Made by a program: the position numbers and the translations under genes. A stretch of DNA of 10,114 nt. Source: Dehalococcoidia bacterium. Lineage in GTDB: Bacteria; Chloroflexota; Dehalococcoidia; GIF9; AB-539-J10. The DNA lies in NCBI GenBank assembly GCA_030606385.1, contig JAUWGN010000020.1, forward strand, positions 1 to 10,114, written 5' to 3'. Under the pieces are notes generated by a model. That model worked only from the letters and a program-made list of their open reading frames with translations. It searched no databases and was not told where the DNA came from. This document shows, one piece after another, positions 1 to 6,982 of this stretch; the stretch's first letter is position 1; every line of letters begins with the position of its first letter.

Positions 1-1
1 G

Positions 2-694
2 TTGATCCCCTCTGTGATAATAGTGGATGGCTACGGAGCCCGAGGTTCTGGCGTTGCCTATGTTTGCATTAACTGCTCCGGGGATGAGGAGATGACTCCC
101 ATCCAAATCAAGGTTGATAGGGAAGGGGTATATGCTTTTCAAGATCCGTGCAAGGTTATCAATCCTGAAACCGGTAAGGAGGTTAAACCTGGTTCAAGAG
201 AGACGGGAGAGTTTCTCACCGGTGGTCATAGTGCTTTGGGGTTTTGGAAGAACCCTGAGGAAACAAAGCGGGCTTTCAAAGTAGTGGATGAGTGCAAATA
301 TTTCTGTGCTGGGGACCTGGGTTACGTTGATGAGAGGGGATGGTTTTATCTGACAGGTAGAAGGGGCGTGGACATCATTGAGAGTGGTGGGAAGGAAGTT
401 TATGTTGTGGAGGTGGAGGGGGTAATAAGAACTCATCCTAAGGTCAGGGATGTTGGAATTGTTGCGCTTCCTGATGAAGGATTGGGCGAGGCAATAGCTG
501 CTTGCATCCAGACACAAGAAGGTCAGGAACTAAGCAAGGAAGAGCTAATCGAGTATTGCAGTCAAAGGCTTGCGAATTATAAAGTACCAAAGCATATACT
601 ATTTGTGGAGTCTATTCCTCGAGCCGCATCCGGTAAGATAGAGAAAAGGATGCTAACGGAATTTACGCAAGCTAGGGTAGGTGAACAAACTTAA
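2..694 (+). CDS. Acyl-CoA synthetase (AMP-binding family), C-terminal part, 5' truncated
   Basis: This is the last ~230 residues of an ANL-superfamily ligase, which activates a carboxylic acid with ATP and transfers it to CoA. The gene runs off the left edge, so the ATP-loop half of the adenylation domain is missing and the first codon here (TTG) is not the true start. Visible motifs are GEFL near residue 69, the AGDLGYVD motif (103-110) with its ribose-binding Asp, the TGR hinge (118-120), the ESGGKEVYVVEVE segment (127-139), and PRAASGKIEKRML (206-218) with K212 as the expected catalytic lysine. The region matching the usual YGxTE motif reads VDGYGARGSG (8-17), which is atypical. The family layout resembles medium-chain, aromatic or carnitine-type CoA ligases, but the substrate cannot be assigned. 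It is the only confident + strand gene and converges on the - strand cluster, overlapping the 54-residue gene by 4 bases. Confidence 0.9.
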   Translation: MIPSVIIVDGYGARGSGVAYVCINCSGDEEMTPIQIKVDREGVYAFQDPCKVINPETGKEVKPGSRETGEFLTGGHSALGFWKNPEETKRAFKVVDECKYFCAGDLGYVDERGWFYLTGRRGVDIIESGGKEVYVVEVEGVIRTHPKVRDVGIVALPDEGLGEAIAACIQTQEGQELSKEELIEYCSQRLANYKVPKHILFVESIPRAASGKIEKRMLTEFTQARVGEQT

Positions 695-855
695 AAGCGA
701 GGGAATTCACCGAACCGGGTAAGTATCCTGCCGTCTCGATAATACCGTTTGAAGGGACATTCTTCGGAGATGCCGATAACGCTGTGTAGCTGGGTGGCAT
801 CGTAAGTTACTTTAACTACCGCATCGCTCCAAAATGCTTTAACTAATGAGGACAT
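691..855 (-). CDS. Small hypothetical protein, 54 aa, last gene of the cluster
   Basis: An ATG-started frame of 54 codons fills most of the gap between the YraN-family gene and the converging ligase gene. The product begins MSSLVKAFWSDAVVKV and ends with a basic/aromatic tail (KRYYRDGRILTRFGEFPRF). The composition is ordinary for a soluble globular protein: no membrane segment, no low complexity, one cysteine. The frame opens 32 bases after the YraN stop on the same strand and closes with TAA at 693-691, overlapping the ligase stop by 4 bases. An in-frame stop lies nine codons upstream with no better start between. No clear Shine-Dalgarno sequence precedes it, which is the main weakness. I do not recognise the family. 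Position and composition favour a real gene that gene callers would miss because of its size. Confidence 0.45.
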   Translation of the reverse strand: MSSLVKAFWSDAVVKVTYDATQLHSVIGISEECPFKRYYRDGRILTRFGEFPRF

Positions 856-887
856 GCATCGCGCTTTGTTGAGTTTTTATGCTGGTT

Positions 888-1289
888 TTATAGCGTTATG
901 GCGTTTTCAATAAGCTCAATACGTTTGGTTTTCCCTTTATCGTCGATTTCTACTGCTACGACATCGATACGCCATGAAGTTGGTAGACCATGATGAGTGT
1001 TAATATAGTGTAGAGATGAAGAAATGAGTCTTTTCTTCTTGTTCGCTGTTATTGATTCTTCAGGGGTGCCGAAATCTAAATTGCTTTTTGTGCGTACTTC
1101 TATAAAGACAAGGTAGTCCCGTCTCCTTGCCACGATATCGATTTCCCCTGTCTGGCAATAGAAATTCGTCTCATAAATGTGATAGCCTCTTTTCTTAAGA
1201 AATTTTTGAGCCAATTTTTCACCTAGCTTGCCGATGTCCTTGCGGTTCATGCTCATTTCGACTCTAGCTAGGTTGATTCGCTGGGACAT
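888..1289 (-). CDS. YraN/UPF0102 family nuclease-like protein
   Basis: A 133-residue member of the UPF0102 (YraN) family, which has a PD-(D/E)XK nuclease-like fold and an unproven role, often linked to DNA processing or uptake. Diagnostic pieces are the helix RKDIGKLGEKLAQKFLKKRGY (16-36), the GEIDIVARR strand (48-56) with E49 and D51, FIEVRTK (62-68) with E64 and Arg where the nuclease core usually has Lys (common in this family), and WRIDVVAVE (106-114). The start overlaps the mnmA end by 26 bases. ATG at 1289 is preceded by AAAGG (1296-1300) with a 6-base spacer, which supports it. Internal ATGs at 1256 and 1250 would give a start closer to the family norm but have weaker ribosome sites. 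It is probably translated from the mnmA message. Confidence 0.88.
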   Translation of the reverse strand: MSQRINLARVEMSMNRKDIGKLGEKLAQKFLKKRGYHIYETNFYCQTGEIDIVARRRDYLVFIEVRTKSNLDFGTPEESITANKKKRLISSSLHYINTHHGLPTSWRIDVVAVEIDDKGKTKRIELIENAITL

Positions 1290-2355
1290 GTTTTACCTTT
1301 TCTCTAGTGGGGGATATCGGTGGAAAGTTTTCGATGACGCCACCGCCTATTATCTCATCACCGTTGTAGAAGACGATAGCCTGTCCGGGGGTAACTGCTC
1401 GCTGTGGTTGTGGGAACCAGACGTTAATATTCTCTCCCTTCGGGGATATAGTGACTGGCGTCTCTAATGAGCGGTATCGTATCTTGGCGGTGATGTTGCT
1501 GAGTTTGGCAGGTGGTGTGGCGGTTATCCAATGTGCTTCTTTAACGACGGCTTGTTGGCCATAAAGCTCTTCTTCGGTGCCAAGCACGACGCGATTATTA
1601 TCCGATTCTATTCTTATTACGTAGAATGGCTTTTCTGAAGCTGTTCCCAGACCATGCCTTTGTCCAATGGTGTAAAAGGCTACTCCGCGGTGACGTCCTA
1701 GTATTTCTCCGGTAGAGTGTACAATGTCACCTGGTTTCGTTGTGAAGCGCTGACTGAGGAAAGTGCGATAATTCTTATCGGAGATAAAGCAAAGATCTTG
1801 GCTTGGCTTAGATGATACCGGTAATTCCTTCTCTTTTGCTAACTTTTTGACTTCTAATTTACTATATTTGCCCAGGGGGAAAAGGAGGTATTTAAGCTTC
1901 TCTTGAGTCAAATTGTAAAGGAAGTAAGATTGGTCTTTGCTATCATCGTTGGCTTTCAGTAGATGGTAGCTATTTCCGGAGTACTCAATGCTGGCATAAT
2001 GTCCCGTAGCTAGATAATCAGTGCCCAGGGAGAGCGCTTTGCTAAGCAGAAAGCCGAACTTTATGTGTTTATTGCAGGCGATGCACGGATTCGGAGTGCG
2101 GCCCCTTTGATATTCCTGGCAAAAGTGGTTAATTACATAATGCTCAAATTCTTGATGCACGTCAATCACGGAAAAGGGAATATTCAACACATGGCATATC
2201 TGCTCAGCATGACGTTCTTGATATGTGCAGTGCGGAGTGTTCCACAGCTGCATGTGTGCTCCGCTGACCTCGTAACCGGCTTCCTTAAGTAAGAGGGCAG
2301 TTACTGAGGAGTCCAGTCCTCCACTTAGTGCTACAATTACTCGCTCTCTGCCCAT
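1264..2355 (-). CDS. mnmA: tRNA-specific 2-thiouridylase MnmA
   Basis: MnmA adenylates U34 in the anticodons of tRNA Lys, Glu and Gln and replaces its 2-oxygen with sulfur. At 363 residues it is of normal length. The PP-loop ATP site is SGGLDSS (11-17). TPNPCIACNKHIKFG (87-101), TGHYA (117-121), DSKDQSYFL (138-146) and SQDLCFIS (185-192) follow in family order, and the C-terminal beta-barrel ends near IGGGVIE (336-342). C94 and C189 match the two catalytic cysteines of the E. coli enzyme. C91 replaces the Asp of the E. coli DxxC motif, giving a CxxC + C set that could hold an iron-sulfur cluster. About 20 extra residues (PPISPTREK onward) follow the barrel and overlap the YraN gene. The start codon lies 3 bases after the tmk stop, so the two are very likely cotranscribed. 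Confidence 0.96.
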   Translation of the reverse strand: MGRERVIVALSGGLDSSVTALLLKEAGYEVSGAHMQLWNTPHCTYQERHAEQICHVLNIPFSVIDVHQEFEHYVINHFCQEYQRGRTPNPCIACNKHIKFGFLLSKALSLGTDYLATGHYASIEYSGNSYHLLKANDDSKDQSYFLYNLTQEKLKYLLFPLGKYSKLEVKKLAKEKELPVSSKPSQDLCFISDKNYRTFLSQRFTTKPGDIVHSTGEILGRHRGVAFYTIGQRHGLGTASEKPFYVIRIESDNNRVVLGTEEELYGQQAVVKEAHWITATPPAKLSNITAKIRYRSLETPVTISPKGENINVWFPQPQRAVTPGQAIVFYNGDEIIGGGVIENFPPISPTREKVKHVPANQPS

Positions 2356-2358
2356 GGC

Positions 2359-2982
2359 TTACAGGTATCCCTTTTCCGCTAGCAAGTGATTGACCTTTTC
2401 CCAGATGATTTCGGAGATTTTCTTCTTGGGTAGTGTGGCATCCACTACCAACCAGCGGTCAGGCTCTTCTGCTGACATTTTAAGATAGCCTTGTCTCACT
2501 CGGCGATGGAATGACAGTTCCTGTAGCTCAAACCGGTCCAATAGCTTTCCTCTTCGCGCCAGTCCTTGCTCCGGCGATAAATCCAGGAATATAACGATGT
2601 TAGGCTTCACATATTGTGTTGCTAAGTTGTTGACCATTTGCACGGTAGCCAGATCGAGCTCCCGTCCATATCCTTGATAAGCGGTAGTGGAATGGCTAAA
2701 ACGGTCACAAATAACTATTTTCCCTTCCTTTAAGGCAGGCTGGATTACGTCAGCAACCAATTGAGCGCGAGAAGCAGCAAAGAGGAGTAATTCAGTTTGT
2801 GGGTGAATATTTTCTGTCTTCCGTTTTAGCATTTTCCCAATTTGCTCGCCCAGAGTTGTTCCTCCGGGCTCGTGTGTCAACACTGCAGGAAGATTTTTCC
2901 GCCGTAGCTTCCGGTACAAAGCATGCGCCTGGGTGCTTTTGCCACACCCCTCGCCCCCTTCAAAGGTAATAAATAGGCTCAT
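2359..2982 (-). CDS. tmk: Thymidylate kinase
   Basis: dTMP kinase phosphorylates dTMP to dTDP with ATP, an essential step in making dTTP. The 207-residue length is typical. Visible motifs are the P-loop FEGGEGCGKST (7-17), HEPGGT (37-42), the CDRFSHSTTAYQGYGREL stretch (92-109) with the Asp-Arg pair of the DR motif and the nucleotide-contacting region, and the LID-side RRGKLLDRFE (143-152) followed by FHRRVRQGYL (158-167). The start ATG has GGAAGGA (2995-2989) upstream with AAGGA six bases from the ATG, a good ribosome site. It lies 30 bases after the nuclease gene and 3 bases before mnmA, so it is probably part of the same message. Nothing is missing or broken. Confidence 0.97.
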   Translation of the reverse strand: MSLFITFEGGEGCGKSTQAHALYRKLRRKNLPAVLTHEPGGTTLGEQIGKMLKRKTENIHPQTELLLFAASRAQLVADVIQPALKEGKIVICDRFSHSTTAYQGYGRELDLATVQMVNNLATQYVKPNIVIFLDLSPEQGLARRGKLLDRFELQELSFHRRVRQGYLKMSAEEPDRWLVVDATLPKKKISEIIWEKVNHLLAEKGYL

Positions 2983-3012
2983 ATACTATCCTTCCAAGTG
3001 CGAGACTTTAAT

Positions 3013-4053
3013 TTAGGTGTTCGTGTAACTATCCGTGATATCAAATCTAACCTTATAGTACTTTAATTTGATGAAATCCTTGACTGCCTCGATAGCAAAG
3101 TCTAGCTTCTCGTCTGGCTCGTTAACTATGATTATCCCCCTCGTCCTTTTTTTACCCTCTTTTTTGAGCCCTCCGATGTATCTCAGAATTTGCCCTACAA
3201 CCTTATCAGACTCTCTACCTTTTTTGGTCTCAATAACTACATAATTCTCTCTTTTATCTTGGCATACGAGATCCGCTCGGCCCGCGCCCTCAATAGGGTA
3301 TTCCTTACCAATCAGGGAAAGGCCATTTTCAATTAAGTTAGGGTTCTCTGCTAAATAGTCTCTTAAGTCCTTTTCTAAGCCTACAGAGGTAATGGATAGT
3401 TTCAACTCATCTTCCACTTCTGGTCGTCGGGCAAGCCAGATAAGATCGTTTATACTATTATAATCTTCAATATCCAGAAGATTCTTAATCTCTCGAAAGA
3501 CAATCATGTCGCTTAAATATTCTATGGTATCATCACGATAATCCTGTGGTGATGCAATGTTATGCTCCCTCATCGCTTGTTTATAAGCTGCATCTAGCTG
3601 AGTATCGTCAAGATTGAGGACATCAAAAGTTTGCCAACCGACTTCAGGGTATTCGGTAGGACTAAAAGCGCAAAGGAAGTGTGAAACAGTCAGGAGCCCC
3701 ACCTTTTTCAGTTCGAGGAATTGGTTCACCCGCTCAGCGAGGGAATCATTACTAAAGAGCAAATTCCGTAGTCTGGAGTTAAACTCGGTAAGCCCATTAT
3801 CCTCATAGAGGTTGCGGGCTAGAGCCCGGTTGTTGATAAGTGCCTTCATGTGGTGAAAGATAAAATCGAATTCCTGAGGTTTTAAATTATTCCCCTTTTT
3901 AAATCCTGTCTGCTCAAGAATGTTATGGATTGAATCTATGGCTTCCTTTTCCTCTACAGCCCACCCTTGCGCCTGCTCGGTATCAAGGAAGGCTTTCCAA
4001 TTCTTAAGGTTATCTTTTTGCTCTGATGTAAAACTAAAAACTTCGTTATTCAT
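3013..4053 (-). CDS. Nuclease with NucS-like (PD-(D/E)XK) C-terminal domain and helical N-terminal region
   Basis: A 346-residue protein in two parts. Residues ~225-335 resemble the catalytic domain of the archaeal/actinobacterial mismatch endonuclease NucS (EndoMS): LEKDLRDYLAENPNLIENG (226-244), GRADLV (258-263) with D261, YVVIETKKG (271-279) with E275 and K277, GQILRYIGGL (287-296) with Q288 and Y292, then the RGIIIV strand (305-310). All core residues are present, so an active nuclease is expected. Residues ~1-210 do not match the NucS N-terminal DNA-binding domain. They look mostly helical, and KKVGLLTVSHFLCAFSPTEYP (116-136) recalls helix-hairpin-helix-type segments. Each feature is seen in sequence; the family match is from memory. 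The ATG has GGAGG (4060-4064) at 6 bases. It lies 35 bases after the ATPase gene and 30 before tmk. The role could be repair, restriction or defence. Confidence 0.8.
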   Translation of the reverse strand: MNNEVFSFTSEQKDNLKNWKAFLDTEQAQGWAVEEKEAIDSIHNILEQTGFKKGNNLKPQEFDFIFHHMKALINNRALARNLYEDNGLTEFNSRLRNLLFSNDSLAERVNQFLELKKVGLLTVSHFLCAFSPTEYPEVGWQTFDVLNLDDTQLDAAYKQAMREHNIASPQDYRDDTIEYLSDMIVFREIKNLLDIEDYNSINDLIWLARRPEVEDELKLSITSVGLEKDLRDYLAENPNLIENGLSLIGKEYPIEGAGRADLVCQDKRENYVVIETKKGRESDKVVGQILRYIGGLKKEGKKRTRGIIIVNEPDEKLDFAIEAVKDFIKLKYYKVRFDITDSYTNT

Positions 4054-4059
4054 TAGAAA

Positions 4060-4064
4060 CCTCC
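4060..4064 (-). promoter_or_regulatory. Shine-Dalgarno site of the nuclease gene
   Basis: GGAGG on the - strand lies 6 bases before the ATG at 4053. It is the strongest ribosome site in the pdxS-to-YraN stretch, where most genes rely on weak sites or overlaps. It fixes the nuclease start. Confidence 0.75.
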
Positions 4065-4088
4065 ATTTGTTTATAAATCCGCACCTGT

Positions 4089-5492
4089 CTACGTGGTCTT
4101 TGTCACCAAACCTACATTATGACCATCGGAGTTGCGGTCATTGTGTCGGGCTAATAGATGTTGTACATGCTGAATGTAAGGAGATGGGGAGTCAGCGGGA
4201 TACACCGTATCCAAGCATTGTCTCATATGGTTAGCATTATTGCTCTTGAGGACATAGATTGGTATACCGACTGCTTCAGCATCTCTTATTTTCTGCGGTT
4301 TTCGGCTGTAATAGCTTTTGATGGTGAGGAAAAGGTCAGCTTGTTTAAAGTCGGTAACTATTTTTACTTTTCTTCGTTTTTCTTCAGCGACTTGTTTCAA
4401 TCGAGAACGATTAGCGCCAAAGAGGTAAAGGCGCAGTAACTGCTCGTCACGCTCTTTGGGCATACTTTTTGGTGCTAACGGCATAGCCGTGTTTCCCTTA
4501 TTTACATTTCCTTGTTCATCTATCCACCGGAGTTCTGTCTCAGTTGGCTGTTGGTGTAAGACAGCATCCACAGCCTCGCTAACGCTCGGGTGAACAGACA
4601 CTCTATAGTAGTCAACGATTTCAACTAGCACATCGAAAGTAGGCGGTGCTTTACGTTCCAGGATGGATTTTTGGGTGCGACGCCGTCTTGCTTCCTCATC
4701 TCCGAGGGTAACTGTCTGTATTCCGCCAATAAGGTCGGACAAAGTGGGATTCATTACTAGATTCTCCAGCGTATTTCCGTGTGCTGTGCCTATCAGTTGC
4801 ACTCCACGCTCAGCGATAGTTCGAGCTGCTTGAGCCTCAAGCTCAGTGCCTATTTCATCAATAATGATGACTTCAGGCATGTGATTCTCCACTGCTTCTA
4901 TCATTACTGCGTGCTGTTTGTCAGGAGTAGCTACTTGCATTCGCCTGGCATGTCCAATGGCAGGGTGAGGAATATCACCATCTCCGGCAATCTCGTTGGA
5001 GGTGTCAATCACGATAACACGTTTTTTGAGGTCATCAGCTAATACTCGGGCTACTTCTCTCAGCATGGTAGTTTTGCCTATACCAGGCTTCCCAAGGAGT
5101 AAAACATTTTTCCCTGACTCAGCGAAGTCCTGCATCAATTTTGCGGTGCCAAATATAGCTCTGCCTACACGGCAGGTTAATCCAATTATATAGCCGTTTC
5201 GGTTTCGTACTGCTGAAATGCGATGAAGGGTGCGTTCAATCCCAGCCCTGTTGTCTCCAGTAAACTCACCAACTCGTGACACCACATAGTCGAGATCATC
5301 GTGGCTAACTTCCTTGGAATTAATGATTAGTTCCCGGTGGGGGAAGCGAGCTTCGGGAAGACGACCCAGGTCTAGCACTACTTCTATTAGCTCGCTGCGA
5401 TCGTGTTGCTGATAAAGTGGTTCACGAATATGGGGTGGCAAAATATTAAACAGGGCGTCTAAGTCGTCAGTGATTTCTCTTCGCAAATGCAC
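4089..5492 (-). CDS. Ycf45/SpoIIIAA-like AAA-type ATPase
   Basis: A 467-residue P-loop ATPase of the group that includes the SpoIIIAA ATPase of sporulating Firmicutes and plastid/cyanobacterial Ycf45; its job outside sporulation is not established. Walker A is LLGKPGIGKTT (132-142), Walker B is VIIIDEIG (208-215), and TAHGNTLENL (236-245) and DLIGGIQTVTLGDEEARRRR (253-272) are characteristic of the group. The C-terminal ~120 residues (from about 347) form the separate domain seen in Ycf45-type proteins. I could not see an R3H motif at the very end, although some relatives have one. The longest frame starts with GTG at 5492, but AAGAAGG directly abuts it. TTG two codons later (5486) has the same site at about 5 bases and is the likelier start. 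Either way the gene overlaps the end of pdxT by 20-26 bases, suggesting coupled translation. Confidence 0.88.
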   Translation of the reverse strand: MHLRREITDDLDALFNILPPHIREPLYQQHDRSELIEVVLDLGRLPEARFPHRELIINSKEVSHDDLDYVVSRVGEFTGDNRAGIERTLHRISAVRNRNGYIIGLTCRVGRAIFGTAKLMQDFAESGKNVLLLGKPGIGKTTMLREVARVLADDLKKRVIVIDTSNEIAGDGDIPHPAIGHARRMQVATPDKQHAVMIEAVENHMPEVIIIDEIGTELEAQAARTIAERGVQLIGTAHGNTLENLVMNPTLSDLIGGIQTVTLGDEEARRRRTQKSILERKAPPTFDVLVEIVDYYRVSVHPSVSEAVDAVLHQQPTETELRWIDEQGNVNKGNTAMPLAPKSMPKERDEQLLRLYLFGANRSRLKQVAEEKRRKVKIVTDFKQADLFLTIKSYYSRKPQKIRDAEAVGIPIYVLKSNNANHMRQCLDTVYPADSPSPYIQHVQHLLARHNDRNSDGHNVGLVTKTT

Positions 5493-6069
5493 CTTCTTTA
5501 GTCAAATTGAGAAAGTATTCATGAAATCTCGAGTCATCAGTTAACTCAGGATGAAAAGAGCAGGCGAGACAATTATTCTGTTTGGCCGCCACTATTGCAC
5601 CGTTTGATAGCTGGCACAGTATCTCTACTGCGGATTCTACTTCTCTAATTAGCGGAGCTCGGATGAAAACGCCATGGAATGGATGGTCCCCCAGTATCGG
5701 GATTGGCAGGTCAGTTTCAAAGCTGTCCGCTTGCCGCCCGAATGCATTCCGCTCAACTTCAATATCCATGATTCCCAAGCTTCCATTTACTGAATTGGTT
5801 ACCTTTTTGGCCAGAAGTACCAGTCCAGCGCACGTTCCTAGAATAGGTAAGCCCTGACAAACGAGCTCTTTTATTGGACTGGTTAAATTATAATCTTCCA
5901 TGAGCCTGCTCATAGTCGTGCTCTCTCCACCTGGAATTATCAACCCGTCTAATTCAGCAAGTTGAGAAGGTAGGCGTATCGCAAGGGCATTAACACCTAA
6001 TTGGGATAACATTGCAATGTGCTCGACAAAATCGCCCTGAATGGCTAGGACACCTATTCTCACTACCAC
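5467..6069 (-). CDS. pdxT: Pyridoxal 5'-phosphate synthase glutaminase subunit PdxT
   Basis: PdxT hydrolyses glutamine and channels ammonia to PdxS for de novo vitamin B6 synthesis; twelve copies dock on the PdxS dodecamer. The class I glutaminase triad is visible: C80 in LGTCAG (78-82), with H173 and E175 in SFHPEL (171-176). PGGEST (46-51) and the FIRAP segment (135-139) are also conserved. The longest frame begins with GTG at 6069, but GTG at 6063 (two codons later, product starting VRIGVLAIQGDF) is better: AGAGG sits 6 bases before it, and its G is shared with the pdxS TAG stop (6065-6063), a classic coupled stop-start. The length of 198-200 residues is normal. The gene pair order pdxS-pdxT is the usual one. 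Confidence 0.96.
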   Translation of the reverse strand: MVVRIGVLAIQGDFVEHIAMLSQLGVNALAIRLPSQLAELDGLIIPGGESTTMSRLMEDYNLTSPIKELVCQGLPILGTCAGLVLLAKKVTNSVNGSLGIMDIEVERNAFGRQADSFETDLPIPILGDHPFHGVFIRAPLIREVESAVEILCQLSNGAIVAAKQNNCLACSFHPELTDDSRFHEYFLNLTKEGAFAKRNH

Positions 6070-6944
6070 CCTCTAGTAGCTAACAATTCTTCATCGGGTA
6101 TAGCTCTTATGTCCAGGCCACGCATAGGCTCTCCTAATCCCTTGGATACCTCAGCGATAATTGACGGGTCCTGGTAATGAGTGGTAGCTTTGACTATTGT
6201 TTGTGCCCTAACTGGAGGGTCACTCGACTTAAAAATACCCGAGCCAACAAATACACCTTCGGCTCCAAGCTGCATCATTAAGGCAGCATCGGCTGGCGTA
6301 GCTATACCGCCAGCAGCGAAGTTCACTACGGGCAACTTCCCTGTGTTATGCACTTCCAGCACTAATTCTAACGGTGCGCCTAAAGCCTTCGCTTCAGCTG
6401 CCAGCTCTTCCGCAGGTAAGGACTGAAGTCTGCGGATTCCATCCTGAACTGCCCGCATATGTCTTACCGCCTCAACAATATTTCCTGTCCCGGCTTCGCC
6501 TTTGGTTCTAATCATAGCTGCACCCTCAGCAATACGTCGCAATGCTTCGCCGAGGTCGCGGCAGCCACAAACGAAAGGAACCTTAAAATCGTGTTTCCAG
6601 ACATGGTGGCTCTCATCAGCGGGAGTGAGCACCTCGGATTCATCAATAAAATCCACCCCCAGCGCCTCAAGTACTTGAGCTTCAACAAAATGTCCGATGC
6701 GGCACTTAGCCATTACTGGGATGCTTACTGCTTCCATCATAGACGAAATTATACTTGGGTCAGCCATGCGAGCTACACCGCCGGTGGCACGGATGTCAGC
6801 GGGCACTCGCTCCAACGCCATAACGGCGCAGGCGCCAGCATCCTCAGCAATTTTAGCTTGCTCCGCCGTGACTACATCCATAATCACCCCACCCTTTAGC
6901 ATCTGCGCCAACCCGGTCTTGACTTTCCAGCTACCTTTCTCCAT
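6063..6944 (-). CDS. pdxS: Pyridoxal 5'-phosphate synthase lyase subunit PdxS
   Basis: PdxS builds pyridoxal 5'-phosphate from ribose 5-phosphate, glyceraldehyde 3-phosphate and ammonia supplied by PdxT. The 293-residue sequence is highly conserved along its whole length: GGVIMDVV (18-25) with D23, ALERVPADIRATGGVARMAD (43-62), the Schiff-base lysine K80 in VMAKCRIGH (77-85), DESEVLTPADE (101-111), the second catalytic lysine K148 in RTKGEAGTGNIVEA (146-159), PVVNFAAGGIATPADAALMM (205-224), and the conserved C-terminal RGW. The residue after K80 is Cys, where Ala or Val is more usual; this is probably neutral. ATG at 6944 gives the standard N-terminus. A strong promoter lies so close that the transcript would have almost no leader. 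It heads the tightly packed cluster that follows. Confidence 0.98.
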   Translation of the reverse strand: MEKGSWKVKTGLAQMLKGGVIMDVVTAEQAKIAEDAGACAVMALERVPADIRATGGVARMADPSIISSMMEAVSIPVMAKCRIGHFVEAQVLEALGVDFIDESEVLTPADESHHVWKHDFKVPFVCGCRDLGEALRRIAEGAAMIRTKGEAGTGNIVEAVRHMRAVQDGIRRLQSLPAEELAAEAKALGAPLELVLEVHNTGKLPVVNFAAGGIATPADAALMMQLGAEGVFVGSGIFKSSDPPVRAQTIVKATTHYQDPSIIAEVSKGLGEPMRGLDIRAIPDEELLATRGW

Positions 6945-6953
6945 ACCTATTTC

Positions 6954-6982
6954 ATTATAAGGGAGCGTGAGGCAAAAATCAA
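6954..6982 (-). promoter_or_regulatory. Probable sigma70-type promoter of pdxS, near-leaderless
   Basis: On the - strand the hexamer TTGATT (6982-6977) is followed after exactly 17 bases by TATAAT (6959-6954), a consensus -10. The start site expected about 7 bases downstream falls near 6946-6948, which is 2-4 bases before the pdxS ATG. The -35 box overlaps the last codons of the upstream small gene. The hexamers and spacing are read directly; promoter activity and the leaderless transcript are inference. Confidence 0.6.

Noticed and set aside
1228..1467. 79-codon + strand frame over the mnmA/YraN junction
   Set aside because: It is antisense to two confident genes, with no ribosome site and no family resemblance.
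6459..6899. 146-codon open frame on the + strand
   Set aside because: It lies wholly antisense to pdxS, whose conservation is unmistakable; the product resembles no family and has no ribosome site.
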